Part shown: positions 11,984 to 21,524 of the stretch, one piece after another
Position numbering within the stretch: position 1 is the first letter of the stretch
Layout: each line of letters begins with the position of its first letter
Assembly: GCA_036897095.1 (NCBI GenBank)
Contig: JAYMSP010002047.1
Span: forward strand, 1 to 26,700
Source: Plantago elongata
Taxonomy: Eukaryota; Streptophyta; Magnoliopsida; Lamiales; Plantaginaceae
Direction of reading: 5' to 3'
DNA: 26,700 nucleotides
Program-made: the position numbers and the translations under genes
The notes under the pieces: generated by a model
The model's database searches: none
Told to the model about the DNA's origin: nothing
Seen by the model: the letters and a program-made list of their open reading frames with translations, nothing else

Positions 11984-13300
11984 TTAGCTGATAGATACAG
12001 TCTTCTTTCTAGAAGATCTTCTGAGAACATCATTAGAGCTTGTACTCTCAATATTTTGAAGAGGTATGGTTGCAAGGTGATCAACTGTATCTTCTTCAGC
12101 TTCTTTAAATTCTTCTAACTCAGCATTATCAAGATAAAGATCAACATGATTAGTAGATAAATCACTAGCTTGTTGGATAGAAGAAATATTAGAAGGTGAG
12201 AAAACATTGTTATCAGTCAAGGCAAGATCATTAACAGATAAAGGAGTGAAAACTAGAGTAAAGCCAACACTTACACCTGTAGAATTTTTGAATGGGAACT
12301 CATGTTCAATAAATTGAAGATGTCTAGAAATGAATATCTGGTTATTACTCAAGTTTAACAACTTGTAACCTTTATATCCCAAAGGATATCCAATAAAAAT
12401 ACATTTGATAGCTCTGGCATCAAATATGGACCTATTAGCTTGCAAAGTAGAAGCATAACACATGCTACCAAAAACTTTAATGACATTGTAATCAGGTTTA
12501 GTTTGACATAAAACCTCATATGGAATTTTTCCCTGTAATACATCAGTATGTAGTCGATTAATGATATAACATGTAGTTAAAACACATTCAGACCAAAATT
12601 TAATAGGAAAGTTTGATTGAAACAAAAGAGCTCTAGCAATCTGTAAAAGATGTTGGTGTTTTCTTTCAACTCTTCCATTTTGCCGAGGTGTCTCAACACA
12701 AGATCTCTGATGATAATCCCCAACGAAGAATAAAAAGCAACTACATTGAACTCAGGACCATTGTCTGATCTCACACACTTAATTTTTCTGTCAAATTGTG
12801 TTAAAACCAAGTTATAAAAATGAATCATATGGTTTTTAACTTCTAAGTTATTTGACATGAGATATAGCCAAGTACACCTTGATCATCTACAATTGTCAGA
12901 AAATTCCTTTTACCAGAATAAGATGGATTATGAAATGGTCCCCAAATATCAACATGAATCAAGTCAAAAACATTTGCAAAAATTTTATTATTTTGTTGAG
13001 AAATTCAGTTTCTTTTGCTTAAAAACTTGACATATACCACAAACAAAATATTTATTACAATGCTTTGATGAAAAAACTGGTAATTCTGCACTTGTAGATA
13101 CAGATGAATGCCCTAATCTCATGTGCCACAATTAGAAAATGTCTTGTTTAACACTCTTGACAACATTGACAGTAGAATTGTTATGTGTGGGATGAGACAT
13201 GTTCCTTGACAAGTGATACAAACCATCAGTAAAAGCACTATATTCAATCACCTTTCATGTTCTGATGTTCTGCAAAGCACAATTATGCTTATAAAAAATG
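11984..13300 (-). pseudogene. copia integrase, broken
   Basis: The N-terminal zinc-binding region is visible as LWHMRLGHSS (near 13128-13100) followed by HCNKYFVCGICQ (near 13060-13030), an HHCC finger. The catalytic core follows: LIHVDIWGPF with the first aspartate near 12960-12930, CVRSDNGPEF with the second at 12775-12748, and ETPRQNGRVERKH with the glutamate near 12695-12655. So D, D and E are all retained, but across three frame segments. A long open frame at 12625-11984 carries the rest (FPIKFWSECVLTTCYIINRL, FGSMCYAS, CIFIGYPLGYKGYKL), the usual copia integrase C-terminal region. Confidence 0.9.
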
Positions 13301-13659
13301 ACAACTTAGATTTTTAAAGTGAGTAAGATGAGGTACAAACACCAAGTTAAAAGTAAACCTGGGCACAAATAAACATTATGCAAAGTTAAAGTGTCAGAAA
13401 ATCTAACATCTCCACTTTTAATAACATTTATATTATCACTGGTGGGAAGTTGTATATTAATACAAACATCAATAACATTATCAGTATAATAATTCATATC
13501 ACAAATTATGTGATCTGTAGCACCTGGGTCAAGAACCCAAATATCATCCTGACCAATTAAAACTATAGAAGACGAAGCATATTTAGTTATACCTTCCCCT
13601 GCCTGAGATGTAGATGGAACTTCAGATACTGCAATGGCCACTTTATGTATAGGACTTAT
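13300..13659 (-). pseudogene. copia aspartic protease, active site altered
   Basis: The reading frame is the same as that of gag, after an in-frame stop. The block WVLDPGATDHI near 13540-13500 matches the copia protease active-site motif, normally D-S/T-G-A. Here the second residue is proline, so the catalytic triad is DPG, which should be inactive. LHNVYLCPG follows in the right place, then the frame is lost near 13350. In the next frame NLVFVPHLTH continues the normal family sequence, so a single small indel caused the break. Confidence 0.85.
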
Positions 13660-13779
13660 TGATTTTTATGGTTGTTGTTGTATCATTTGTTGTTGAGCTT
13701 GAAATCTAGCAAACTCCATAAATTGATTATACAACTCAGGTGACATGTCTTCAGTGTAAGACTGGGAACACCCTCCATC

Positions 13780-14796
13780 TTAAACCACTGTACCATGTGC
13801 ATGATGACTAGTTTGCTGATTCTGGGAACCAAACTTCCTACCACCATTACCTTTGTTTCTCTGCCACCCAGGTGGATACCCTATAATCTGATAGCAGGTT
13901 TTCATGGTATGTCTTATAGCACAACAATGAGAATACTTTGGCTTGTCTTTGTCCTTATTTTGTCCCTTAAAATAAGCATTCTTCACCATACATGCAACAT
14001 TCTCAGACTGTCTACTCATCATAGCCATACAATCTTGGCTAGAAGCCATATTATCATAAGAATTAAGCCCTCTGTGACCTTCTTCTTGTAACAAGATAGA
14101 GTAAATCTTCACTAAACTGGGAATGGAAACTTACATCAAAATTTGACTTCGAATACTAGCATATGAATCATGCAATCCCACAAGAAACTTTACCACACCA
14201 TCCTCATGTTGAGTAGCTATAACTGCATCACTTCCACCATAAGTACAAGTACTAACTGGCCTTAAAGCAACAAACTCATCCCAAAGTTTCTTAAATTGAT
14301 CATAGTAGACAGAAACTGTGTTAGCACCTTGCCTAATAGAACTTAAAGTTTTCTGCAGATGAAAAACTCGAGGACCAACACTACGCGCGAACCTAGTTTG
14401 CAACTCAATCCATAAATCTCTAGCAGAAGTAGTACGCAAATGTGAAGCACGGATATCAGAAGTATAAGAATTAATTATCCATATATGCACTAAAGCATTA
14501 ACACGTTTCCAAGCAACATACAATAATGGAGTTACAGTTGCATAAGGAACAGAAATCGTACCATCGACGAAACCTGTCTTGTTCTTGACATCTAATGCCA
14601 TTAAAGTCTGTTGACTCCATGACTGGTAGTTAACCTCATCCAGCTGCTCAAGAACGATCGAAATACCAGGTTGATCAGAAGATTGCAGATAATATGGAGA
14701 TGATGGCAAATCAATTCCAGTCTCCAAAGGATGAACACGAGCGTGATCTCCATGAACAGTGTAACCGTTATCCACCATGGTTAAACAAAGAAACAA
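13780..14796 (-). pseudogene. copia gag with degenerate zinc knuckle
   Basis: This is the structural gag protein that packages element RNA. The first part (14796-14134) has the hallmarks of the plant copia gag family: YYLQSSDQPGISIV near the N-terminus, NYQSWSQQTLMALDVKNK, then ARDLWIELQTRFARSVGPR and LKFLVGLHDSYASIRSQIL-like sequence. The likely natural start is MVDNGYTV at 14778 rather than the upstream ATG at 14796. A TAA at 14133-14131 interrupts it, and the same frame then continues with IYSILLQEE. The zinc knuckle lies at about 13930-13885 but reads Y-X2-C-X4-H-X4-C, its first cysteine being tyrosine. TCYQIIGYPPGW follows as is normal for the family. Confidence 0.92.
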
Positions 14797-14900
14797 TCAC
14801 GAGAAAACTCTCAAATCAACAAAGAAAAACAACGAACAATGTTCGCAATATGCAACGGAAATCAATCTCTCGAACACAGTAGTAATCGTAACTACTGGAT

Positions 14901-14913
14901 AACTGATATACCA
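14901..14913 (-). other. primer-binding site of the copia element
   Basis: Directly after the 5' LTR on the minus strand comes TGGTATATCAG. Plant LTR retrotransposons primed by initiator methionine tRNA usually have TGGTATCAGAGC; here an extra AT appears to be inserted. The contact with the LTR end and the TGGTAT start support the call. Confidence 0.75.
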
Positions 14914-15197
14914 TGTAAACTTTCGCAATATGGAAGAAATAACCGAATTCTCATAAATTGAAATGAAAATTTTCAAAATGATTGAATGAATGGAAGAGGA
15001 AAAATTGAGCTATTTAAAATAGTCTCAACTAAGTTAACTAACTAAAGTTCAAAACGATAAGCAGGTGGTACAACACGTGTTTCTACTAATACAAAAATGA
15101 TAAGAAAAAACGTTTTCTTCTATAGTTTTGTGAACCAATGCTTTCTTGCTTTTCTCTATTTCTGCTGCTCTTCTTGTGCTGGAGACTTTTCTTTACA
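14914..15197 (-). repeat. 5' LTR of the copia element, uninterrupted
   Basis: This 284-bp LTR runs from TGTAAAC to TTTACA on the plus strand. It carries GTCTCAAC once, so it is the empty-site version of the LTR that the hAT-like element entered. It should hold the element's promoter, read leftwards, though no clear TATA box was identified. Confidence 0.93.
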
Positions 15198-15259
15198 TAT
15201 CTTACTGATTATATATATGTCAGGTCAAGCGATTAACTGGTTGTGCCAATTGATTTATG

Positions 15260-15378
15260 TTAATGATGATACCATCCATACCCATGCTTGTACATTATGT
15301 TAATGATGATGCCATCCATACCCATGCTTGTACATTATGTTAATGATGATGCCATCCATACCCGTGCTGGTACATTAG
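15260..15378 (+). repeat. three tandem copies of a 40-bp unit
   Basis: The unit starts TTAATGATGATGCCATCC at 15260 (with one A for G), 15300 and 15340. The first two copies differ at about one base, and the third ends with a few changes before the similarity stops. It lies 63 bases outside the copia 5' LTR, so it belongs to the flank and not to the element. Confidence 0.93.
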
Positions 15379-16390
15379 TGATATAATTTCACCGTTTCAA
15401 TAAAATCTTCATAATTCATTACTTTTTCTTAAATTAAAAAAGTGATAATAAAATAATAAATTATAAGAGGTATTATATCGGTAAAATTATAAGTGGGTGA
15501 TAAAGTAAGAGAGATGGATAAAGTGGGAAAGATAAATAATAAATAATTAATTAGATGAGGTGAAAAAAAAATTGAGTTTAGGAAGTTTTTAATGTAATTT
15601 TAAGAAAGAAAAGTTAAAAAGTTATTAAACTAACGTATTTAGTAGTAGCTAGTATAAACCAATTAAGCATGTCACTTTGAGAATAGCCTAGATTGTGGTG
15701 TATGTTATACTACCACGTTATTGGTTAATTAGTACTAGGATGTAAATTTTGGGAGTACTCACTTAATCCACTATAGTATATAAGTTTCTCCGGAAGAATA
15801 TACTTGAAGTTCGTATGGGTAGATAATTTAAACATTGAAGTTTGAGTCTGTTGCAAAATTGTTTCCTGACTTTAATTATGAATTGTATAGAGAGATTCGG
15901 AACCGGTTTAATTGACAAGTAAATTTACTTAAAAGAAATATAAAAGTACAAAAATAGAACAATTTACATGATGAGTTTACAAATAAAGTAGCTCGTTAAA
16001 ACTATTATAAATAAGTTCATTCTATTTTTTTTCCCTAATTCCTTTCTTATTTTTCCATTGTACCCTCATTCCTTCTTTCAAGTTCAACACGCTTTTTTTC
16101 TTCCAACACCAGAACAATACGCTTGTTTCTCTCTTCTTTTTATTTTTCTCTCAATTTCTACTCACTTCTTCCTCCAACAAATTTTCTTCCTCATCTCTCT
16201 TTGATATTTCCACCATTTTCTTCTCGTTTCGACATGGATTTAAAAAAAAAATTGTTCTGATTCGATTTTCGATGTGGAAGAAGAGGAAAGGTCTGGGTAA
16301 CGTGGCGCTACTCGAGATTAGAGCTTTTTCTAAATAGATTTTGTATAGATAATTACTGTAGAAATTTAGCAACAACCGTCAACAACTAAT
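15379..16390. other. AT-rich intergenic DNA with MITE-like debris
   Basis: No gene was found. About 15470-15570 contains phrases such as GATAAAGTAAGAGAGATGGATAAAG that are common inside small plant Stowaway-like MITEs, but no ends were defined. About 16040-16250 is pyrimidine-rich (TTCTTCC, TCTCTC). Its short frames are compositional. Confidence 0.5.
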
Positions 16391-17412
16391 TGTTGCCTGA
16401 ATATGAAAAAAGAAAGGCACTAATTTCCTAGAATATAAGTTGCAGGTAAATTTTGGTTAGTTTCATGCCTATCTTTATTGGTTTTATACTTGCTAGTTTC
16501 AAAAGGTTAATTTTATTGTATAAAGAGTTAGTTTCACAAATATTAAAATTCATCTATAAATATCAGCACTCAGTAGCTGAGAAATACACACACGAATTAC
16601 ACTCATATTGTTATATCAAAGCACATATTCTCTCAAGCTTTCTAACTATAATTCTCCAAGCTTATAATCAAATAGCTCGAAGAATTACTGGTAGTTCTAA
16701 GTGTCATGAACCTTTACAAGAGTTTGATTATCTGTGAAAGAGTTGGACACTCAGATATCCTTTCTGAAGTTCATTCTCCAGAACAGCTATCAACACTTGG
16801 GTCAGAAAGGAGAATCCTTCCATATACTGAACAAGTATATTAAGTTGCGATTTCTTCTCCAGCTCTCTGGATAAATAGCTGAAAAGTTATTTAAAGAGAA
16901 GCCTGACAATCAATCATATAACCAACACCATCAAGGCGTGGAGTACGAGAAGTACTTGGTTTGGGAAATCAAGGAATATCTTAAGTACAGGAAGTACTTG
17001 GCTTTAGAAGCTAGCGAATAACTCAGGAGGAACATTTGGTTAGGAACCATTTGTTTGTAAGGATCTTAGAATATGATATATTGTAAGGTGAACTCAATTT
17101 TCTGTTCTAGTGGATTCTAGGTCTCAAGAAGTCCGAAGTGGACTAGTTGGAGGATTATGCCACCTCCATAAACCACTATAAGTTGTTGTGTTATTTACTT
17201 ACTGCATTTACATTCTAGCAACACTCACTCACACATTGTTACTGCAAAACACATTAACGTTTATCTATCGCTTAAAGTCTTCCGCTCTCTGAATCTAAGC
17301 ATCAGAAACCCCCAAGGTTTCTGATAAATACTGTGTACGACGAAAGTTTGTAAAGACTATTCCCCCCCCCCCCCCCCTCCAGTCTTTACCTTTGCCGTTA
17401 TCTGGACCAACA
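16391..17412 (+). mobile_element. probable solo LTR of a copia-type retrotransposon
   Basis: The right end ends GGACCAACA, and a matching start TGTTG lies at 16391, giving 5-bp inverted termini. A TATA box, TATAAATA, lies at 16555-16562. Near the right end, arms GTAAAGACT and AGTCTTTAC flank a poly-C run, the arrangement seen at the 3' end of many plant copia LTRs (palindromic arms around an ATTCAMCCCCCCT-like core). No primer-binding site follows and no coding region is near, so a solo LTR fits best. The left border is uncertain and no target duplication was found. Between 16940 and 17010 GAAGTACTTGG occurs twice, possibly promoter repeats. Confidence 0.45.
17350..17389 (+). other. inverted repeat enclosing a C16 run
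   Basis: GTAAAGACT at 17350-17358 and AGTCTTTAC at 17381-17389 are perfect 9-bp inverted arms. Between them is a run of 16 C (17362-17377). The run length may be subject to sequencing slippage. Confidence 0.9.
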
Positions 17413-17414
17413 TG

Positions 17415-18005
17415 TTGTATGATGGAACCTGAAACCAACATTTTTAGTTGTTGAGACTAACATTAATGACTATGAAACTAACTCTGAGTTCCTGAAACTA
17501 ACTTTATCGAACATAAAACTAAAATTGATGAATATAAAACTAAACTCTGAGTTTTTTAAACTACTTGAGTGAACTTGAAACTAATATTATTTATACTGAA
17601 ACTAACATACTAGATCTTAAAACTAACATTGTAGGCTCGACAACTACTTACTTAGGGGTTAGGGTTTAGGATGGGTCCAGACCCTAAACCCTAATTAAGA
17701 CCGTAGCTCCTGGAGGGAGTAATCTAATTTAGTGGATTTTTGGGTTCACCATTTTTTCCTAGGATTTTAGAATTTGTGAGAGTCTCGATAGTCGCTTAAT
17801 TCGAGTTTAATGACTTGAAACTAACTTTAGTGGTTCTGAAACTAGGTTTTGTGAACATGAAACTAGATTTTGTAGTTCTGAAACTAGTTTTTGTGAATAT
17901 GAAAATAGATTTTTGTTGTTTGAAAACTAACTTTTGTGTCCATTAAACTAGTATGTTAGTTTCAGGATCTAGTCAAGGTAGTTTCAGACTTTCAGGAGTT
18001 GATTT
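17415..18005. repeat. degenerate 21-bp repeat array
   Basis: Units of about 21 bp starting TGAAACTA recur about eight times at 17470-17645 and about six times at 17811-17945. From about 17953 to 18005 the core appears inverted as TAGTTTCA. The same inverted core also occurs at about 16457-16540 to the left of the LTR-like segment. The two direct blocks are separated by about 165 bp of different sequence containing a telomere-like inverted repeat. No long open frame follows the 21-bp (7-codon) period, so it is not obviously coding. Confidence 0.8.
17659..17694. other. telomere-like inverted repeat
   Basis: TTAGGGTTTAGG at 17659-17670 and CCTAAACCCTAA at 17683-17694 are perfect 12-bp inverted arms with a 12-base centre, which itself contains GGGTC. 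Each arm is close to two units of the plant telomere repeat TTTAGGG, facing head to head. Confidence 0.9.
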
Positions 18006-20902
18006 CATGCCTGTGAATTCCAAATAGGTTATGTAATTCAATTTAGCGTCCCATTTGAAGTCCATTACTGTAGCCGGATTTCAAATTGATTATCAAATTC
18101 AGTTGAGCTTGTTTTTCAGGTTCACAATTAATTAGAATGAATTGAGGGGTAATTTTATTTAGTTAGAATAGATTTATAGCTTAAAATTTTAAATTAAACT
18201 TATATGTACTTATTTTAAAGGATCATCATTTCATAGTTGTCATTTTTAATTTTACAATATAAACAGTTCCGTTCCATGAAGCGGATGGAGGGTATATATG
18301 TGAAAGTAAACACCTCACTAATAAAGAACACAACCAACATGCGAACTTGCAGTAGCACCATGGTTAGTATGGCAACGCAGTACTTCATTGTTCATACTGA
18401 TTTAAAACATAATTTTACCCTGACACAAGAAGGAGTCAGTAAAACGGTGGGCTATTTAATTTAGTTGGACGGCTTCCAACACGCACCATAACAACTAAGG
18501 GACGGTTTGTATACGGATTGACTATTACTTCACTTAAATTGAACATTTTATAAAAATATATTCAATTTTAATTAGAAAAGACCATTCAAATTTTCTCACA
18601 ATCAGTCCCAAGATTAAACAATTAACATAAGAAACAAGTTTTTACCTGCACTTTTTTAGTTTAAAATGATGACAAATAAGTGAAGTTATTTTGGATTTTT
18701 TACACCATCATTCTCAAATTGTCGAATGAATAAATGAAACTGGTACGCCCATTTTCTTAATATATGTGGTAACTTATCAAATATGCAACTAAATTAGCTA
18801 TATGCATTTAGATAACCATTAGTTAGTGTGACTAATTAAATAGACTAGGTGATAAACTCATAAACTTTGTATTAAACATATATACTTTGTAACAACCCAT
18901 AACAACCCCCATCATTGGCAATACATTATCTCATAGATCAGCTAAGGATTATCGGTCGATTGTGATGGATTTTCTGATTTACCGTTTGATTTGTAACTTA
19001 ACTGTGTCTGTGTATTGATTGATTTATCGAATAATAGCAATCTACTTAAGAAAAAAACGATCATCAATCGAGATCTAATTCTTTATATTGATATGGTTAC
19101 AATTGATCATTTGGACAATATACACACCAAAAACATATGATTTAATCTACTTTGAACAGTTGCTCAATCTTATGAATATAACTTATTAATTAAAAAAAAT
19201 ATTATACCACTATTTAAGAGAGGGAGCGGAAGTATTATTTAACCCTCACTCTCAACTAAAGTAGAAAGTGGGATATTATACCATTTATATATTTACTTTA
19301 ATATTCGTAACATTTTATATTATCTTTTAATTTATTTTATCATTCCAACTCCAAAATTTGTAGATCCCCTAAATTTATCACCTTAGTTTGTTTTGATGGC
19401 CCCATGAGCAAATTGTGATCATAAATATTACAAGTAAAGTAATAAGAGAAGACCTGCAATGTGCGAACGAAGTTTTAGGCAGTTGTCGTTAGGTTAGCTT
19501 AGGAGTTCTCTTGTTCCTTAATTTCTCCGGTGTAATAGGATACTGCCCCTTTCAAGTGTTTCAAGTCACATTCGTCAACACTCAACACCAATAATTCAAC
19601 TTCAACGCCTATAATTCGCAGCCACTCTACCCTTATGGCCATATCCCCACCATTGGATTGGATCATCGTTCGTGCGGCAAAACAAAACAAGTTTATATCC
19701 ATTGATATTGTTTTTCGTTAGAACGATACAAATTTCGCAAATTTATATAATAGAATGCAAACTATGCAAGTTATTTTAATATGCTTAAACTCTTTCTTCT
19801 TTCTATTGGGAATATGCTTAAACTCTTGATACATAGAATGTGTTTCTTGTTAGATTTATATATGTGACCACTAACCGAGAGCGATTATCATTTGTTTAAT
19901 CGTTAAGCATGGATGATTATGATAAGGTCATATAACCGTTGGCGCGTTGCTCTTTCTGTATGTTGAAGACAAGGACGAAACTTCAAGGGAAGAAAGCGAA
20001 AACAAAGACCACATTATACGGCTAATCATAAGAAAACTACACTAATTACTTTTTATTATGAACCCTGTTAATTATTAAACAATTGGTCCTTTTCTCCTTT
20101 TATTTTCTTTCTAAAAATTGTGGTTGTTGTCCATTTATATTTGCATGAAGGCCTCTGCAGCTCATGACATTATTTTTGGGGTTGTCATAGTTCATCCAGA
20201 CCTCCAGTTGTCAGTAGTGACAAATGGCAATAAAAGAATAAACAAAGAGTTTTAATTTGTAATTTAATGCGATAATGAGCTTTATAGCTATTTGCAGTTA
20301 CTCCTCTGATCTTTGGTTTAATGTACTGATTTGGTCTGTGAAGAAGTTATTATACAAAGACAGGGTACACTTTAAAGGGCCAACAATGGTAGGTTCAGTA
20401 ATGAAAGTTTTTTAAATCATATCATATTTGAGTTTTACTATTAATGTAAAAATATCATCAAATATCTACACCAGCTTATTAATAGAGTGTTTATTTAGCC
20501 ATTAATAATAAAAATGTATCATTTCAATATTTAACATGTAATTTTCTCTCTCTGCTTTTCTCGTTTTTTAAAGTATAAATTCATTTTGAATTAAGTGAGC
20601 CGGTAAGACTCTTGATTTATAAGTTGTGTTTGTATGTTATATAGTGTACGGGGGCATTTCAATAAAATATTAGTAGTAATGGAAATTTTTTTATGAATGA
20701 GGTATGGGTATACTAGCTAATTTATGTGTACACAAATTCGTAGTAGATGATTTTTTTCTCCTTAAAACATACTTAATTTTTAAGATAAAATATTCAATAC
20801 TCTGAAGGAAAAAAAACCATTATACTTGAGCGACTATCATTTTAATTTTTGAATGATATTGATTTTTTTACTACAATTATGAATTATTAAAAATATTAAT
20901 GT
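18006..20902. other. long AT-rich intergenic stretch, no supported gene
   Basis: No gene could be supported over about 2.9 kb. A minus-strand frame at 19702-19499 (67 residues) has balanced codon use and a less AT-rich composition than its surroundings, so it could be an exon relic, but I do not recognise it and see no splice partners. About 19240-19380 has MITE-like AT-rich phrases. A CTTTCTTCTTTCT tract lies near 19792. Confidence 0.5.
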
Positions 20903-21086
20903 TCTACCAACAGTTGTTAGTTCAAGTGGTAAAGTATTTGAATTCACTTAAGCAAGATCTCGAATTCGAGCCTTGTGAATGTAAAATACATTGTTGGCGA
21001 GTTGCCGCTTGAAAAAGGGTCCGACCATGCTCAGTTAGATTAGTCGCATGTAGCGGATATCAATAAGAAAAACGAAAAAAATTATT
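20903..21086 (+). mobile_element. tRNA-derived SINE candidate
   Basis: An A box, TAGTTCAAGTGG (20918-20929), fully fits the consensus TRGYNNARNNGG. A B-box-like AATTCGAGCC (20963-20972) lies 33 bases later. About 90 bases of body follow (containing TTGCCGCTTG and GGGTCCGACC), then an A-rich tail at about 21063-21080. AATTATT occurs at 20882-20888 and 21080-21086 and might be a short target duplication, but in AT-rich DNA that is weak. Confidence 0.65.
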
Positions 21087-21524
21087 GATTTCCTAAAGTA
21101 ATATATTAAAGTTTGAACTTAAAAAGTTGTTACTTGTAATATTCATCATTTTGCAAAATTAAAAAATGAATGATTTTTAAGACGCAACATAAAGTTGATA
21201 ATAAAAATCAACGACATAATTTATATATTGATACTTAACAAAAGTATTATAAAATGTGGATGTGAATTTAATCATTTTTCACATGCATATTAGCTTGATA
21301 TCACCCGAGCTAGAAATAAACAAAAAGCTAGTATTAAACAAGTTAAAGAAAATCATGAAATCAAAGCTACTTACTAATTAAGATATTTTTGTATTTAATC
21401 ACCTTCATATAAATTTCATAGTCGGTTTGAAAATTTTGAAACATATGAAAATATAGAAATCCAACTAACGAATTACCAGATCCTTAAGTAGAAACTTCTC
21501 TCCCTCCACTAATTAACGGAAATA
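21087..21524. other. AT-rich intergenic DNA, nothing recognised
   Basis: No open frame or repeat end was identified between the SINE candidate and the long-inverted-repeat element. Confidence 0.6.

Larger units (their letters stand above)
9006..15197 (-). mobile_element. decayed Ty1/copia LTR retrotransposon
   Basis: The element lies on the minus strand. The 5' LTR is at 14914-15197 and the 3' LTR at 9006-10290, the latter enlarged by a nested transposon. A primer-binding site abuts the 5' LTR and a polypurine tract abuts the 3' LTR. The order gag, protease, integrase, reverse transcriptase, RNase H places it in Ty1/copia (Pseudoviridae-type), because integrase precedes reverse transcriptase. 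The coding region has at least three in-frame stops and several frame changes, so it cannot make a full polyprotein. The LTRs are about 90% identical by eye, so the insertion is old. The 5-bp flanks (CATGT on the left, TATCT on the right) do not match well, so the target duplication is eroded or the ends were altered. Confidence 0.95.

Noticed and set aside
13795..14091. Plus-strand frame of 98 residues.
   Set aside because: Antisense shadow of the copia gag region.
15260..15378. CRISPR array.
   Set aside because: Repeats are contiguous with no spacers, and the window is plant nuclear DNA.
16391..17412. Endogenous pararetrovirus promoter and leader.
   Set aside because: No viral coding domain is nearby, and the poly-C hairpin and CAACA end fit a copia LTR better. 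Not fully excluded.
19499..19702. Minus-strand frame of 67 residues with protein-like composition.
   Set aside because: No family resemblance, splice partners or promoter. Kept only as a remark in the intergenic entry.
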